This document shows, one piece after another, positions 43,509 to 55,664 of a stretch of DNA of 64,000 bases. Position 1 is the stretch's first letter, and each line of letters opens with the position of its first letter. The stretch is from Phialocephala subalpina (Eukaryota; Ascomycota; Leotiomycetes; Helotiales; Mollisiaceae). The translations under genes were made by a program, and so were the position numbers. The notes under the pieces are model-generated. The model saw only the letters and a program-made list of their open reading frames with translations. It searched no databases and was not told the DNA's origin. The stretch is taken from positions 2,799,225-2,863,224 of the forward strand of contig FJOG01000001.1 of NCBI GenBank assembly GCA_900073065.1. Reading direction: 5' to 3'.

Positions 43509-45124
43509 CTTGATGAGGTGGTTGATGAAATTGGGAGGGATTTGTTAGTGTGTTGTGATGAGTTGTTAAAGCTGACAGAGGTTGGGAAGATGGTCAGGCT
43601 AGCTGATCGAAGAATGGTAAGTGATATTGATGAGGTTTGATGAGGCTTGGTAAAGGTAGAATGTAAGATTTCGACGAGGAAATAGTGTATGAATTGTGAT
43701 GTTCAGACCGGCTGAAAGAGGATGAGTTGAATGAAGTAGTAGTGATTGATGCTTGATGATGATGATGAGAGTGAAGAAGGAAGACCAGGTCTTATTTATA
43801 CATCTTGTCCATGCGATCTCGACCTTCTCAGTCATTTTGATCAACTTCATCAACTCGATCAACTGATCCCCTCGTCTATAGAGTTTTCGTGGTGGTCGTA
43901 TTTGGAAACTGAAGGGAGTCACGCATCACAACACATTCCACCACCAAACATCAACGATGGCTGTCTCCATCAAGGGGGGTTCGTGAGGGTCTCCCCACGA
44001 GAGTGATACCAAGGAGCGATTCAGGAACTCGAAAATGTACAAACCGTGAGGTCGCGAGGGATTGCATGACATCCCGACAGACTACTGCCATGTTCGTGAT
44101 CGGTAATAAAGTTCATGTGAGGCTTTCTTGGATCAAACCAAACTCATACGAGGAGATCCGAGGCGGACTACATCGAATGTACATCAGATGATATGGCAGC
44201 GGCATGATGAACTCTGCCAAAGCAGTATAGCCTTCCATGAAAGTATATCCTCACACGGATCCACTGCCAATTCTGGGACGACGAAACATTCTCATTGCCA
44301 GATTATGACTAGCAGGACGATACTGTCCCTAGTAGTATCGGACATTCATTCAGGACCGAGAACCGATCTTGAAGAAATACGAGCAGTAACCTTAGAAATA
44401 AGCTTTTATGACACAATTCTAGACGCCTGTCATCCCATCATGAGGCTGAAATCGGAACGAAACGCCAATGCATATCATCGCTAAGCTTTTGCTTGGTAAT
44501 TATTGCCGAGTATATGGTTCAGATGAGACGAATCACTTGAGCGCTCATCGTGATTGGATTCCAGAAACAAGACTGTGGGGAGTGGAGATGTTGCGAAGTT
44601 TGATCCTTCGTAGATCTTGTGTCAGGCTTGGCATGGTGAGGGAGACGCGAGTTGGGAGTTGGAGACAAGCTTTTGCCGAGACATGTCAGTGAGAGCGATC
44701 GATGATCAGATAATCACTGTTTCCAGAAAGGAAACTTCATGCGTGGGCTAATGTGTGAGATTGTGGGAGCCGATGTCCATTCTAGGAGAAAATGGGGCTT
44801 GTTTCAGAGTTTGGATGCCCTCACCACATCAATGTCTGAATAGCACGACAATATTATCGTTACCGCTTTGAAATAAATGGCGAATACGAAATGGCGGAGA
44901 GAGCAGTGTCATGGAATCTCGGCATTGGACGAATTGCAACCCAAACAAGAGCGATACGATGAACACTGCCTTCCAAGTAATGCCCATCGCCTCTCGACAT
45001 CATCAAAATCACTCATGCTCATGTTTCCAGTCAATGATCCCCCCCCGTAGCAGTACCTCGATGCGCTGTCTAGGCGTTGTCCGCATTGCAACCTCATGAA
45101 GTAATTCACGTCTGGATACAGAGA
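43509..45124. other. Promoter and intergenic stretch
   Basis: The first 300 bp are the promoter and leader of the repeat-precursor gene. ORFs at 44.0-44.7 kb are short and domainless. No other gene seen. Confidence 0.5.
43793..43800 (-). promoter_or_regulatory. TATA box of the repeat-precursor gene
   Basis: TATAAATA on the minus strand about 285 bp upstream of the start codon, followed by a C/T- and CATCA-rich leader. A strong TATA box fits a highly inducible secreted-protein gene. Confidence 0.5.
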
Positions 45125-48100
45125 CTATTGCAACTGCAGAGAGCTCTCAAGCGAATCCAGAAGAGGTTGGATTCTCCAGTTGTTGAGAATGTCTCTCAGT
45201 ATCTCTCTGCCGTCTTGAGTTAGAACTGACTGTGAGGGTGTAGTTCGAGGTTGCCCATTTTGGGTAGGGTCAAAAACATAAGGTCGCGGTCCAGAAACCA
45301 CCGACGTCGCACTGGCATGTAGCGATGATCTGCGTGAAGGTTGTCTCGAGTAAAGCATGCTTTTCGCAGTGCTGATGATGAGAAAGTGCACAGGCTGCGT
45401 TTTTTCTTCTTCATCTCGTATGAATTCGTGGTGCATCTTCTCAACGGGTTTGTCGAACAAACTGCCAAGGACTGTACTCTTTCTGATAGACTGCAAGATG
45501 TCCGGACTCCACTTTGCCAGTATCTGGCCTTGGCTGAGTTGCGAAATGGCTTTCAAAGAGCCTTTAGCGCCAAATTTAAACTTGTCCCCCTCTTCCAGTG
45601 ATGACAAAGACCAACGATATTGATGTCTTGGAGCTGAGCGATTCCGTCTCACGTTCTTGACAAGACCTTGGCCCTGGCGAATAGAATCGGGAACACAAGT
45701 CTCGTTCAAGTTGACAGATGTCTCCAGTATCGACCCCTCAAAGGCCCCACCATTGGAGGTCAATTTGCCGTCAATATGTCTCGGATCGAAATGATCATTC
45801 TGGCATTTCTTGCCTATCCTCAAAGTCGGGAGCTGGAGACATTTGTCTTCTAGCACGGCCAGTGTCCCGCTAGATTCCGTTTCTTCCAAGAAACCGATCC
45901 ACGAGAGTTCACTGGATCTCAAAGTCACTTTCCGACCCGGGGCGGCACCAGGCGCCCAAAACAGCTCCAGGTCATTCTCAATCTTTCCAGTGTTTTCCAA
46001 TTCGTCCAAGCAATACCCAATGGCGTTTCCGAGGTCATTTTGCCATCCAGGTTGGGATTCGTATAGCTTGCGAAAAGCCGTGGGATCCGAATCCTGAAGA
46101 GCAAGGTAGAACTTTTCCTCGCATTCGATGCTTGTCCATTTGAGCAATCCACCCTTCAAATGATTGAGCATAGTATGTGTGCCAAGTAACTTGATAAGTC
46201 GTATTCGGCGCGCATTGTGAGTGCATGTGGAAACTTCAAGTCCTAACTTAAACTCCAGACATCTAATTTTGCGATTCAGAGGCCGCTGCTTCCAGTCTTC
46301 AACCAGAACTTGCTTCATGGTTCGTCCTCGCCTTTTATATTCTCGTTGAAATCCCAATGTCAAGTATGGTGGAGATACTTGCGCTTGGAATGTTTCGGCA
46401 CTCAACATCTTGCCATTCCTTATAGTGCCAGGTTCAGAAAGACTTCCAGAGTTTCTGAGACGTTCTCTCTGATCTGTCACAGAGGATTCGCATTTATCAT
46501 TGGGACGCAATTTCGCCAATCGGACACTGGCCCCTATAAGAAGGATATCGTTTTCGTGCAGGCCAGATGAACTGCCAGATGAATTAGCAAGGCTTTGGTT
46601 CTCGCGACTATCTTCGTTCGATATCCAGTGACAGTAGATTTCGCCTTTTCGAACAACAGTTGCATTTTGTGGGGTTGGTGATGGCAGGTTCCAAGGAAGT
46701 ATTACCCCGTTTCCGACATTGTACTGAAGAATTCGTTCCTCGACTCCTTCGTCACCCAAGATGTAGGATTTCCACATTGGACCCCAGATGTCCCCAAAGG
46801 TAACGGCATCAGTTGACAGAGACAACCGAGGCAGATCAACCTGAATTGTATGTGGTGGATTTTCTTCAAGTACCCAAGCTTCCCGGTCAGCGAGAAACTC
46901 GCTCAGACACGAGAAAGATCTTCGCCGGAATATGAAATACTGCGTTTCCAAGAAAGGGCCTGGCAGCTCCACCGACGTGACGCTATCATCGCCAAGGGGC
47001 TGAGTATGAGCCCCTGCGTAAGAGAGGACTGCTACGTCAAGGATATGGACCGCACATCGCCAAATGTCTTTAATGTTTGTGCTGGGGACATTCAAGTCAA
47101 GTTCAGCAAGGAGTTCTCTGCACGCCGCTGACACGTCGTTCGAAATCGTATTCAAGATATCAAACAAGACCGTTGCCGGGTCGCCTAACACAACTTGGAG
47201 GAGACATATCTCGAAAGCAATTGCCAATTTTTCTATCTTGCTGCATTCAATCCGGACGAGTTTGGCAACGCCGTGGCGAGAACGGTCAAGAACGAGCAAA
47301 CTGATAAATTGCCCGCAGTAAGCTGCGGATTGCATTTCCTTAACATTTTCCCAGACTGCGGACATTATGTTGCGGCACTCAATAAAATGTGCCAATTGGG
47401 CGATCTCTCGGTGGTGCATACGATGGTCCACATAGTGTGCTGAGGGGCCCCCATTAAACGCCGTCGTATTGGCAGCGCTCGTGACATCTTCGCAAAAGCT
47501 AAGGATTTCAGCCGTCGTGCAGTTTTGAAATGATGCATTTTCGAGAAATGGGGCTTTGAAGCGAATCGTACCGTCGAAGGGGACGGCTGGCATTCCTTCC
47601 TGTTATATGTGGATCAGCACTCTTGCAGGTTTGAATATACCATCAAAACTTACTATGTAGAAGTGGAACATTGACTTTTCGAATATCTTAGATCCTAGAT
47701 CATCCAGCTCCTGAAAGTATTCGTCAGGATGTAGAAGCCGCTTTTCCACGAAATCGACTCCCGAATGGACCCCGAAATCACTCTCAGCAGGTGAAGAAGG
47801 TCTCGAGGACAGGTATGTATCACTGGCAGAGTCGTCAAAAACGTTGACGCTCTCCGTTCGGCGGAGTGCGATACCCATCTGAAGCTCGTCTTTCTCGGCC
47901 CCTCGCAATGTTTTGTCGTGCCGACCTTCTCTGTGGGAATCCCGCGTAACATTGAGACGAGACTTGGTAGCAGCATAATGTTTATTGATCAAGGCCGAAT
48001 CATCCCAAGACATGAATGGAGAAATAGATGTTCGAGGCTGTCCTTCGAGCCTAGCCCTGGACATCGACTGGCAGGAAGCTGCGCGTTGTCGGCCGCTTGG

Positions 48101-48208
48101 AGGGACATTTCCACTATGTCTCGATACATATTCCTCGTCGTTCTCAGTAGCATCAAAACCTTTCGCATGTTCAGGCTCTGACGGCTTGCGACTGAGATCT
48201 TCTGCCAT
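45125..48208 (-). CDS. Large conserved-looking protein of unknown function
   Basis: Exons 47654-48208 and 45125-47599 (54-nt intron, phase 0) encode 1009 residues. The first ~185 residues are polar and disordered (RRTESVNVFDDSAS, YLSSRPSSPAES). The remainder looks globular with many Trp and Cys: ECRNIMSAVWENV, FETQYFIF-like stretch LETQYFIFRRRSFSCLSEFL, TFGDIWGPMWKSYILGDEG, YNVGNGVILPWNLPSPTP, GEIYCHWISNED, then a C-terminal region with WTSIECEEKFYLALQ and ELSWIGFLEE. No signal peptide, membrane span or nucleotide-binding motif is visible. I do not recognise a family. The open 2.4-kb exon without stops supports a real, functional gene. Confidence 0.72.
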
Positions 48209-50741
48209 GATGGGGTGGGGTCACAGAGGCTGTGGACTTCAACGTTGTCAATGCTTGCAAGATGTAAATGATGATAAGAAAAGGAGGATGTCATGATCTT
48301 GGGACATTAAACTGTATCGATGAGAAAGGAGGGAGCTTCTCCAGGCACAAGGCTGAGAGACGTGGGATATTTCGAACCTGTCGTTCGTTGAGGCCTGGGG
48401 CCAACATTAGCCACCGAAAACGACTTTGGGGCTCCATGAGAATTTCCGTCAATACTCGTTAAAATTGAGGCTGTCAAAGCACTGTGTCGGCCGGTAATGG
48501 TTGACGAGCAATGATGCCAAAACTAGTCACTCCATATTTTGACGTTCGGGTTCGCGTTTAAGGCACGTGTTTAGTCGGATTTCCTTATATCCGAACGGCT
48601 CGTATTCAACATTTTCACCAACTTGCGCCCACTTGCTTCCAGCATCTCACCAGGAATTTGTACTAATGATATTGTTTTTATATCTCCCCTCTGAGGCAAT
48701 GCTTATGGCTACATATTTTGAATAGCTTTAAGGCTTATATTTCATTAAATCTAGCCCATGGGAAAACTAAGCTCCTTTCGGGATTCTTTCTCGATTCCTC
48801 GTTTTCAAACCTCTGGAACACACTATCATTACATCGTGTTCTTCCATTTGCAGTATGATGAGATAGGAGAGAACTTCGAGTCCATGCCGGGGAATTTTAC
48901 AAGTTTCTGATTCTAATCTCCTTTCGTTTTGTTGCGCCCATGATTAAGTGATTCTGGTGAGCCGGTTCTGCAGTGAGAATAAGTAGGCAATAAATGAGAT
49001 GTGTAATCTAAAACGGGTTGTAAGTGGGCAAGAAACTGCCCATCCACACTGTCATGACTTCTGCTACTAAGTATTTTGTAGAATAGCGAGGTGGAATCCT
49101 GGGACCGATACCCCTTTTCGTTGGACCTGAGCTGAGCCTAGATGGACAGCGTCGGGTTCGGGCGAGTCCTCTAATTCTATGACACCTTCAAGAAACCGGT
49201 GAGCTTTACGATATATACTTTCCTGCAGAATCAGCCTTATGGTTCGTGCTAAGGATTAAAACGCTCTTCATCAAGTAGTGAGCTTAGCTAAAGAAATATA
49301 GAACCCAAACGCAATACAAAAAAAAACTTGTCTCACAGCTTTTTGCCCCTTCGGACAATATTTTTAAAGGAGAGTGAGACATTACTTCGCATTTCGACAA
49401 ACTGCAGAGGGAGGTGCATAGAAACTTAGAGCGGGTCAAATCCTCCTGTTGATATCCAGCGGACCGCCGGACTCAACCACGCCAATCAAGCAGCGGACTA
49501 CTAATGGCATCCCTCCGCTTTGTCAAAGACTACCTCGAATCGACCATCTCTCGAGCCTCGAAGGTGTCTTTCATGAATTATGTCTCAACGCTAGGTCCGA
49601 CGACTGGTCACTAAAATCCAGAGCAGTATCACGTGTTCCAATCCGAGGTGTATTTGAACATGTTTTTGACGTCGAAAGTCCCATGATCTCCCTAAAACCT
49701 CAATTCTGGTCTCGATTTGCTCTCAGTGTCCCACATTGTTTCTGTAAAACATTCGAGAAATCATCCAAATGAAGAACCAAATAAGTTGCGGCTAAAATAA
49801 GCAGTGTTTAGAGCGCCACTTGTGTCTGACACATGGACCCCTTTTTGCGGGGGAAGATCTGGTAGATCGCACGAATAGAGAACGGATTTGCAAAACTGAA
49901 GAAGCAACAAGAATACTTGAAGAGCAGAAAGGGGCACAGGAATTGTGATTCGAAAAGAAAGGAGAGAAAAGCTTGACATCATATGTATAATATGCCAAAT
50001 ATACTCGATATTTGTTTGCATGAGGCTAATCAAGGATAAAGTGTTAGCTTTGCAGGGGTTATTACGGAAAAAGCATGGTTTCCTCCACCTGCCCACCGTG
50101 GCTGCCATCTCCACAGGATTTCTCTCAACACCACTCTTTACCACGCCATACCGGTGCAGAATCCTTCCTTTCTCACGACTTCAGTCGTTCCCACGCTCGT
50201 TCATTGTCCTTGCTGTCGAGGGACATTCAAGGTGGCATAATTTGGAGAAATACACGCGAAACCTTATTCGAGATCGCCCTCCGCAGAGATTGGGGAAGGA
50301 ACAAACGACGGCATCCCTGATCTTAAAAGGCTTATTTGCGGCACACGATTCGATCGACCATCTGGAAACGGAACGGAGACGTGAGTTGTGTTGATGTCGA
50401 AGAGTTCACGGGAAAATTATTCTGGACACATTTCGGACAATAATACGCGATTGAATCTAGAAGGACGATACGGACATCAGCAAGGCTAGAGATATCGATT
50501 AGGCCCCTCGATCATACGTACAAGCATTTTTTCGAGAGCAAACACCTCAAACTCGAAACGAATTTCAGACGGCAGACTGTTCGCGGGCCTGCGAGAGACT
50601 GAGGGCGCGATATTTCCTGGATAGGCGTGGTATTCCGGTCGGAGACATCGAGGGGTCCAGAACAATTACAATCCTCGACATTACAACGCGACTTCCATCT
50701 CCCACCCTGCTCATCGATCTGCAGAGCAACGATCCGCCATC
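48209..50741. other. Long intergenic stretch, no gene seen
   Basis: 2.5 kb with several AT-rich pockets (48.65-48.75 and 49.25-49.35 kb). The longest ORF (49945-50394) is domainless. A CACGTG box is at 49630-49635. Confidence 0.5.
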
Positions 50742-51572
50742 ATGATGCATCCATCATCAGTAGCGATTCTTTCAGTCCTTTCCTCGATTTCATTCACACA
50801 CGCGCAGACAGCAAATGGCGCGATTGTACCCTTCTCGACACTCCCTACTTGTGCCACCCTTTGCGGACCCCTCTACGACGTCCAAGGCAAATGTTCACCT
50901 CCTGCCAGTGCAACAGTCGACGACAGTTGCTTCTGTTCTGATTCACGACTCACACCCTTCTCACAAGATGGCACGACTGGAGTAAGCTCGGTCTGCGGGA
51001 CGGCGAGTTGTTCAGCGGCATCAGATTTGCAGGCGATCAAGACGTGGTATACCAACTTCTGTGCTACGAATGGAGCAGTCGAAACCGCTACGACTACGAC
51101 TGCAGGGTCAGGATCCACGTCTACAAGCACGAGCAACTCGAATGGCTCGAATTCGTCGAGCAGTAGTAGCAATGGCAACCCTTCCTGGTATGACACTGCT
51201 GGATAAGGTCTCTGGACTGTGCTAACTTATTCAATCAACAGGCTTTCGACACATTACAAATGGGTCATCATGCTCGTTGTCATATTTGTCGCGATCGTTG
51301 GTGCATGGATTGCTGCATGTCTCCTCAGACGCAGATATATCAGAAAGAGGGAGAAGGAAATCGAGATGCTTCCACCTGTTGCCTTGGGCCCTCATCAACT
51401 ACAAGCCATGACTGGCGGCTACCGATATGGAGACGGAGTTGTGGATGCCAGTAGGGGAGCACAAAACAATGCTGGTGGACACCATAAGGAGATGGTTTCA
51501 ATTGAGGCAACAGCCCCGAATGGAGCTAACAGGCACAGCAAAGGCTTGAAGAAGAAAAACAGGTTCTCTTAA
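50742..51572 (+). CDS. CFEM-like extracellular domain, single-pass membrane protein
   Basis: Exons 50742-51187 and 51242-51572 (54-nt intron) encode 258 residues. A signal peptide (VAILSVLSSISFTHAQ) precedes a domain with eight cysteines in the order C-x3-C, C, C-x-C, C-x4-C, C (CATLCGP ... SCFCSDSR ... CGTASC ... FC), like the CFEM fold of fungal surface proteins. Then comes a Ser/Thr/Asn-rich linker, one transmembrane helix (WVIMLVVIFVAIVGAWIAACLL followed by RRRYIRKREK) and a short cytosolic tail. CFEM proteins bind heme or act as surface receptors and effectors. Here the membrane anchor argues for a plasma-membrane receptor-like role. Residue-level CFEM assignment should be treated as likely, not proven. 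Confidence 0.78.
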
Positions 51573-52011
51573 ACATAATCTCTGAAATTGGTCCTAGCAT
51601 AGCGTTCATTGGGCTGGCGTTGAGGAAGTGCATGAGGATTCGGGCTTTACTAATAATCATTGGTTTACTGGCCGGCGTGCTAGGGGCGTAATGGAAACGC
51701 TCGATGTGGCAGTCAGGCTTGGAAATCTTGGTACATATTGTAATGTTGTACATTCAGCCAGGGCACGATGTCAGTATCGGGAAGCTCTAGTGGGAAGGAA
51801 TAGGTTCAAGCAATTCAAGAACTCAATTTCAGAGACTGCTTTACTCGTATTGCGTTTTGGCTTCGAATCACTCTTTACTCTCTCGTTAAGCGACAGGCTT
51901 CCCTTCCCTGTCTAAACGTCTCGAGATCGAGTCTTCCACCTTCAACCTACGACCAACACCTCAACTCGAAGACCTTCATCATTTCCCTGGCACCTTTTTA
52001 TTCTTCAAAAC
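51573..52011. other. Intergenic, leader of the small gene
   Basis: A CT-rich leader from about 51.9 kb ends at the ATG at 52012. No other gene seen. Confidence 0.45.
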
Positions 52012-52248
52012 ATGTTCTTGGCAAGTCCTTCAGCATCTCCAAGAGCGATCTTTTCAATAGCAGCCATCCTTGCTCTACTCGCTCTCATCTTTACAGAGGT
52101 TCTGCCCTCTTCATACCTGCCCATCTTCTGCGTCATCTTGCAGTTCATCTTCTTTACGCTCTTGGTCATCTTTAGCCTCAGCATTGAGCGTGGTTGGTAT
52201 TCGGTGACTTGGTATCGAGGTTGGGTAGGGGAAGAGTGCAACGTCTGA
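52012..52248 (+). CDS. Small hydrophobic membrane protein
   Basis: A single exon of 78 residues. A hydrophobic stretch IFSIAAILALLALIFTEVL is followed by a second, LPIFCVILQFIFFTLLVIFS, and a polar tail with WYSVTWYRGW. Two short helices with a tight turn give a hairpin membrane protein. The preceding CT-rich leader and AAAACATG start context look genic. Family not recognised; a chance ORF cannot be excluded. Confidence 0.5.
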   Translation: MFLASPSASPRAIFSIAAILALLALIFTEVLPSSYLPIFCVILQFIFFTLLVIFSLSIERGWYSVTWYRGWVGEECNV

Positions 52249-52315
52249 ACTGATTTCGGACGGCTTGCTCATCTTCTTAATCTTCTACCACTACTGGAAA
52301 CTGGTCGACCCCAGA

Positions 52316-52890
52316 CTAGACGCTTGTTTTCGTTTACTAGCGGTCGGTATTGAGGATCCTGTTCACGGCTCGGTTGCTTAACCTCATTGAGGGGGGAGTT
52401 CGGTCGACAGCCTGGTGAGTATATTATCCCCCTTCTTCTACCAACCAACCTTCCTTCCTTCAACAACTTCTACTCTTGAAGCACCTTTCCCCTTCCTACC
52501 TCTACCCACCTTCAACAACAAACGCTAACCTTGCCTTGTTGTACTTGCCATAGGTTCTCATCCACCACATCTGCATTGGTTCCAGATGACCTCTTCAAAA
52601 TCTCCGCGTTACCTTTACCACTCTCGAGTCCGAACGACTGCCGTCGACGTGCTCGTCTTCGTTTGATAGCCATTGGTGGACCTACTTGCTCTTCGGCTAG
52701 CTTGGTTGGACTTGGACTTCGGTCGAAAGCCCCGTGAGTATATATTGCCCTCCACAAGTATCTTTCCCAACCCCACCTTCCTTCCTTCAAAATGTTTTTC
52801 TTCAACCACCTTCTATCTTCCTACTTCTATCCGCCTTCAACCTCAACCTCTAACCTTACCTTGTCCTACTTGTCACAGGTCCTCGTCCTT
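52316..52890 (+). repeat. Diverged duplicate of an exon-intron module in a 5' leader
   Basis: Unit 1 (about 52316-52570) and unit 2 (about 52645-52890) share, in order, TTCGTTT.A.AGC, TTCGGTCGA.AGCC, a donor GTGAGTATAT (52415 and 52734), ACCTTCCTTCCTTCAA, CTAACCTT.CCTTG, an acceptor (CATAG / CACAG) and GGT.CTC.TCC. Spacing is about 320 bp. Both look like spliced leader exons of the gene starting at 53343; neither has a coding frame. Confidence 0.7.
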
Positions 52891-53127
52891 TACAACCCTT
52901 ACTTGCCGCGCCGCCCCGACCACGACAGCTACGCGTACCCGCAATAACCTTTCATTCAAGAGCCTGTCATCTTCCTTAACATGCGCCTTAGCCTTTCTTG
53001 ATCAGCCTCACCCTCTTCTTCATCTTTTAATCCCCTTTGACGATACGCCCCACCACTTCCCTCAACCAGTCGAAGTACAACACCTCGACAATCTACTTAT
53101 CTTACAGCCAAGTCATCTTTGACAAGC

Positions 53128-53327
53128 AGCCTACGAGAAATCAAAATTCTCAAAGCGAGACTCCCGTCTTTGATATCCACGTCTGCAATTCGAGTCACGA
53201 CACCACAACCTTCTACATATTTTACAACAAAATCGAACTTATCGACGACCTTGCGAGAAGTCAAACCTCAAAGGCACCTTACGAGAAATCAAAAAATCAA
53301 AAGCGAGACTCTCGACTTTGATACCTA
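53128..53327 (+). repeat. Three leader repeats with CGAGAAATCAAA core
   Basis: Imperfect copies at about 53128-53176, 53249-53277 and 53279-53325, each starting TACGAGAAATCAAA or GCGAGAAGTCAAA. The first and third continue with AAAGCGAGACTC and CTTTGATA. They lie directly upstream of the ATG at 53343 in the untranslated leader. Confidence 0.7.
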
Positions 53328-53342
53328 AGGCAACACTATACT

Positions 53343-55664
53343 ATGGCCAGCCAGACTAACACCGCTGGCAGCAGCCAGATGGCACAAAATCAAATAGCCC
53401 CATCTCGGTCACTCCCCTTTGCCGGAAATTCGCTCTTCCCTGTTACTCAAGATTCGTCCTCTCGCGAAGTTCAACAGTACCATGAGCTCGCCAACGAGAT
53501 CCAGAAGGTCAAAAGCGAACACCAAGATATCGTCATGCAATTGCAGATCAGAATTGCTGTTCTTGAGAGCCTACTTGAGCATGCTCGCAAGGAGAAGGAA
53601 AATGCTCTCAGTAGCCTGCCAATCATTATCCATGCCCTTACTCAAAGTCCTCCTGCTGCAACTATCACTGCAGTCCCCACCTCCCAGTCTCCTGTGCCAC
53701 AAGCGCCTGCTGCTAGCAGAGAAGTTCTCATTCAGAAGGATGCAGAGATTGAGAGACTTAGAAAGGAGAACCGCCACCTCCGCTCCAAGACCAAGGAGCT
53801 TCCTCATGATGACAGTGTCCAAGGACGTTCTCGTCAACGAAATATACCTTCCGAGCCATTTGAATCTTCGTTGAGCGTACCTCTTTATCAGAGCGGATGG
53901 AGCTTGTCAAACGATGGAGACAAGGGAAAGGGGAAGGAAAAGGCAGTTGATCCTGTTCCCGCTAAGATCAGCTACGCAGGATTACAGGATGTTCCGACTG
54001 GTCCACGAGCCCATATGGTGCAGGTCTCTAGCGAAAGCTCAGATCCATCTGGTAGTTTGGGGCAGAGTTTCGGCTCTAATCTATCAACAATTCCTAACAC
54101 TCCAATGGTTGCAGGAACGAACCTAAGCTTCCTATCCGGCTATCCGGCTTGCTTCGACGTTGGTCTACACAGCCTTGAAGATGAACTGAATGATGACGGA
54201 CCTCCTAACTACTCTACTGTATCTCTGGACGAACACTTTCCAGATGCAATCGTTTCTAACAGCTATCCACCGCTCGAGAAGGGCATTGACGAGCAACTGG
54301 CTGACGAAGATGTCGCCATGTTGAAGTTCAAAGGCCCAGCTCCAGGTGTTATCAAGACTGGGTTCTCGGTCGAAGGCAACAAGCGTAGAGATGATTATGA
54401 AAATCGTCCTCCACCTCCAAGAACCTATTCCCGTGATCCATGTCTGTGGCAGAACCACAACTCAGCCTCTGGTAGCAATCACCCAGGCCGTTTCGGACAA
54501 AGAAACTCCAGCCATATCCCCAGAGACGGCCCTCTTGACACCAACCTCTGGGACTCATTCGAGGAGCGAGAGGATGCTATCAGAGCCAACATGCACTTTG
54601 CCAATCGAGGTGGTAGGCGTCAAGGTGATATACCTCTGCCTGATGTCTTTAAGCACGGTGTCCTATATCTTCCAGAGGTCACTGGAGGCGAGAACTATGA
54701 GCGCACAGTTCACGTCTGGAATCTTCCAAAGGGCACAGAGCTTCGCGAAGTCCTTGCCCGAGTTCGAGGAGGCGACATCATGCAGGCTGCATTGTTGCCC
54801 GGCATCAAGCTTAGTGGCGGCGTCATGAGCATGTCAGCTCGAGTCGTCTTCAAAGAGTCAGGAGCTGCCAAGGACTATGTCCTCTATGCTGAAAAGCACC
54901 CCATCGAGTTTGGTGAGAGCAAGCAGAAGGCATCGATCACCTTGGTTACTACACCTGCTTATCCTTTGAGCCCGAGTCAAACTTTCAAGGCCCGTGTGCA
55001 GTCCCGCTGCATTGCTATTCCCGACATCCCAGAGGACTTCTCACTTCAGAAGCTTGATCGTATCTTGGACAGCAGCCGATATGCTTACTACAGAACCGAG
55101 AGCTTGGTCGAGTGTTGGGTTGATAACTCCAAGACTCTGCATCTGGAGTTCAGCAATATCGAGTCAGCTGGATCCGCCTTCGGCATCCTTTCTGCCCGAC
55201 GCATTCAAGGCCTTCAAACCCCCCAACCGCGATTTGAGGCTGATCCATGCGCTGGTCCAGTTGAAGAATTGGCACAAGACAACCCACCATCACGACCCAC
55301 CCTTCCCGATTTCGTCGATGAGTCGACCGAGGATTCTAACGAATCTTCAGAGATCGATGAGCACGACGAGCGTGCAAAGGACATCCTGCGCCACTTGGAG
55401 AACATGCAACGCAAGCGACCTTCGCTCTCCGTCCTCTCCAACCAAAAAGTCACCATCCCCACCATGAACGGCGCAAACATCAAGTCCTCCCTAGTCTGGG
55501 CAGACGACGATGACGATGAAGAGCCACTCCCCGGTCTCTCAGCTAGTATCTACGCCACACCAAACGTCAATCTTCAGGATCTGCTTGCGACCCCTGAGTC
55601 CGAAAAGTCGTCAAAGGAATGCATGAACCCAGATGAGATTGCATTGGATGAGGATGATCAGTAG
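53343..55664 (+). CDS. RRM-like protein with N-terminal coiled coil
   Basis: Single exon, 773 residues. Residues about 43-92 form a coiled coil (EVQQYHELANEIQKVKSEHQ, then LQIRIAVLESLLEHARKEKE), with a second short one near 130-150. The middle is disordered with an Arg/Pro/Gly stretch (NRPPPPRTYSRDP). Residues about 455-640 contain two RRM-like folds, TVHVWNLPKGTELREVLARV...VVFKESGAAKDYVLYAEK and RCIAIPDIPEDFSL...LHLEFSNIESAGSAF, but classic RNP1/RNP2 aromatics are not clear. The acidic tail holds SSLVWADDDDDEE. Possibly an RNA-binding regulator; the role is inference. No introns in 2.3 kb is unusual here. Confidence 0.72.
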   Translation: MASQTNTAGSSQMAQNQIAPSRSLPFAGNSLFPVTQDSSSREVQQYHELANEIQKVKSEHQDIVMQLQIRIAVLESLLEHARKEKENALSSLPIIIHALTQSPPAATITAVPTSQSPVPQAPAASREVLIQKDAEIERLRKENRHLRSKTKELPHDDSVQGRSRQRNIPSEPFESSLSVPLYQSGWSLSNDGDKGKGKEKAVDPVPAKISYAGLQDVPTGPRAHMVQVSSESSDPSGSLGQSFGSNLSTIPNTPMVAGTNLSFLSGYPACFDVGLHSLEDELNDDGPPNYSTVSLDEHFPDAIVSNSYPPLEKGIDEQLADEDVAMLKFKGPAPGVIKTGFSVEGNKRRDDYENRPPPPRTYSRDPCLWQNHNSASGSNHPGRFGQRNSSHIPRDGPLDTNLWDSFEEREDAIRANMHFANRGGRRQGDIPLPDVFKHGVLYLPEVTGGENYERTVHVWNLPKGTELREVLARVRGGDIMQAALLPGIKLSGGVMSMSARVVFKESGAAKDYVLYAEKHPIEFGESKQKASITLVTTPAYPLSPSQTFKARVQSRCIAIPDIPEDFSLQKLDRILDSSRYAYYRTESLVECWVDNSKTLHLEFSNIESAGSAFGILSARRIQGLQTPQPRFEADPCAGPVEELAQDNPPSRPTLPDFVDESTEDSNESSEIDEHDERAKDILRHLENMQRKRPSLSVLSNQKVTIPTMNGANIKSSLVWADDDDDEEPLPGLSASIYATPNVNLQDLLATPESEKSSKECMNPDEIALDEDDQ

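Noticed and set aside
44128..44484. 118-codon plus-strand ORF downstream of the precursor promoter
   Set aside because: Low coherence, no motif, several overlapping alternatives.
49945..50394. 149-codon plus-strand ORF
   Set aside because: No domain or conservation-like pattern; overlaps ORFs in other frames of similar length.
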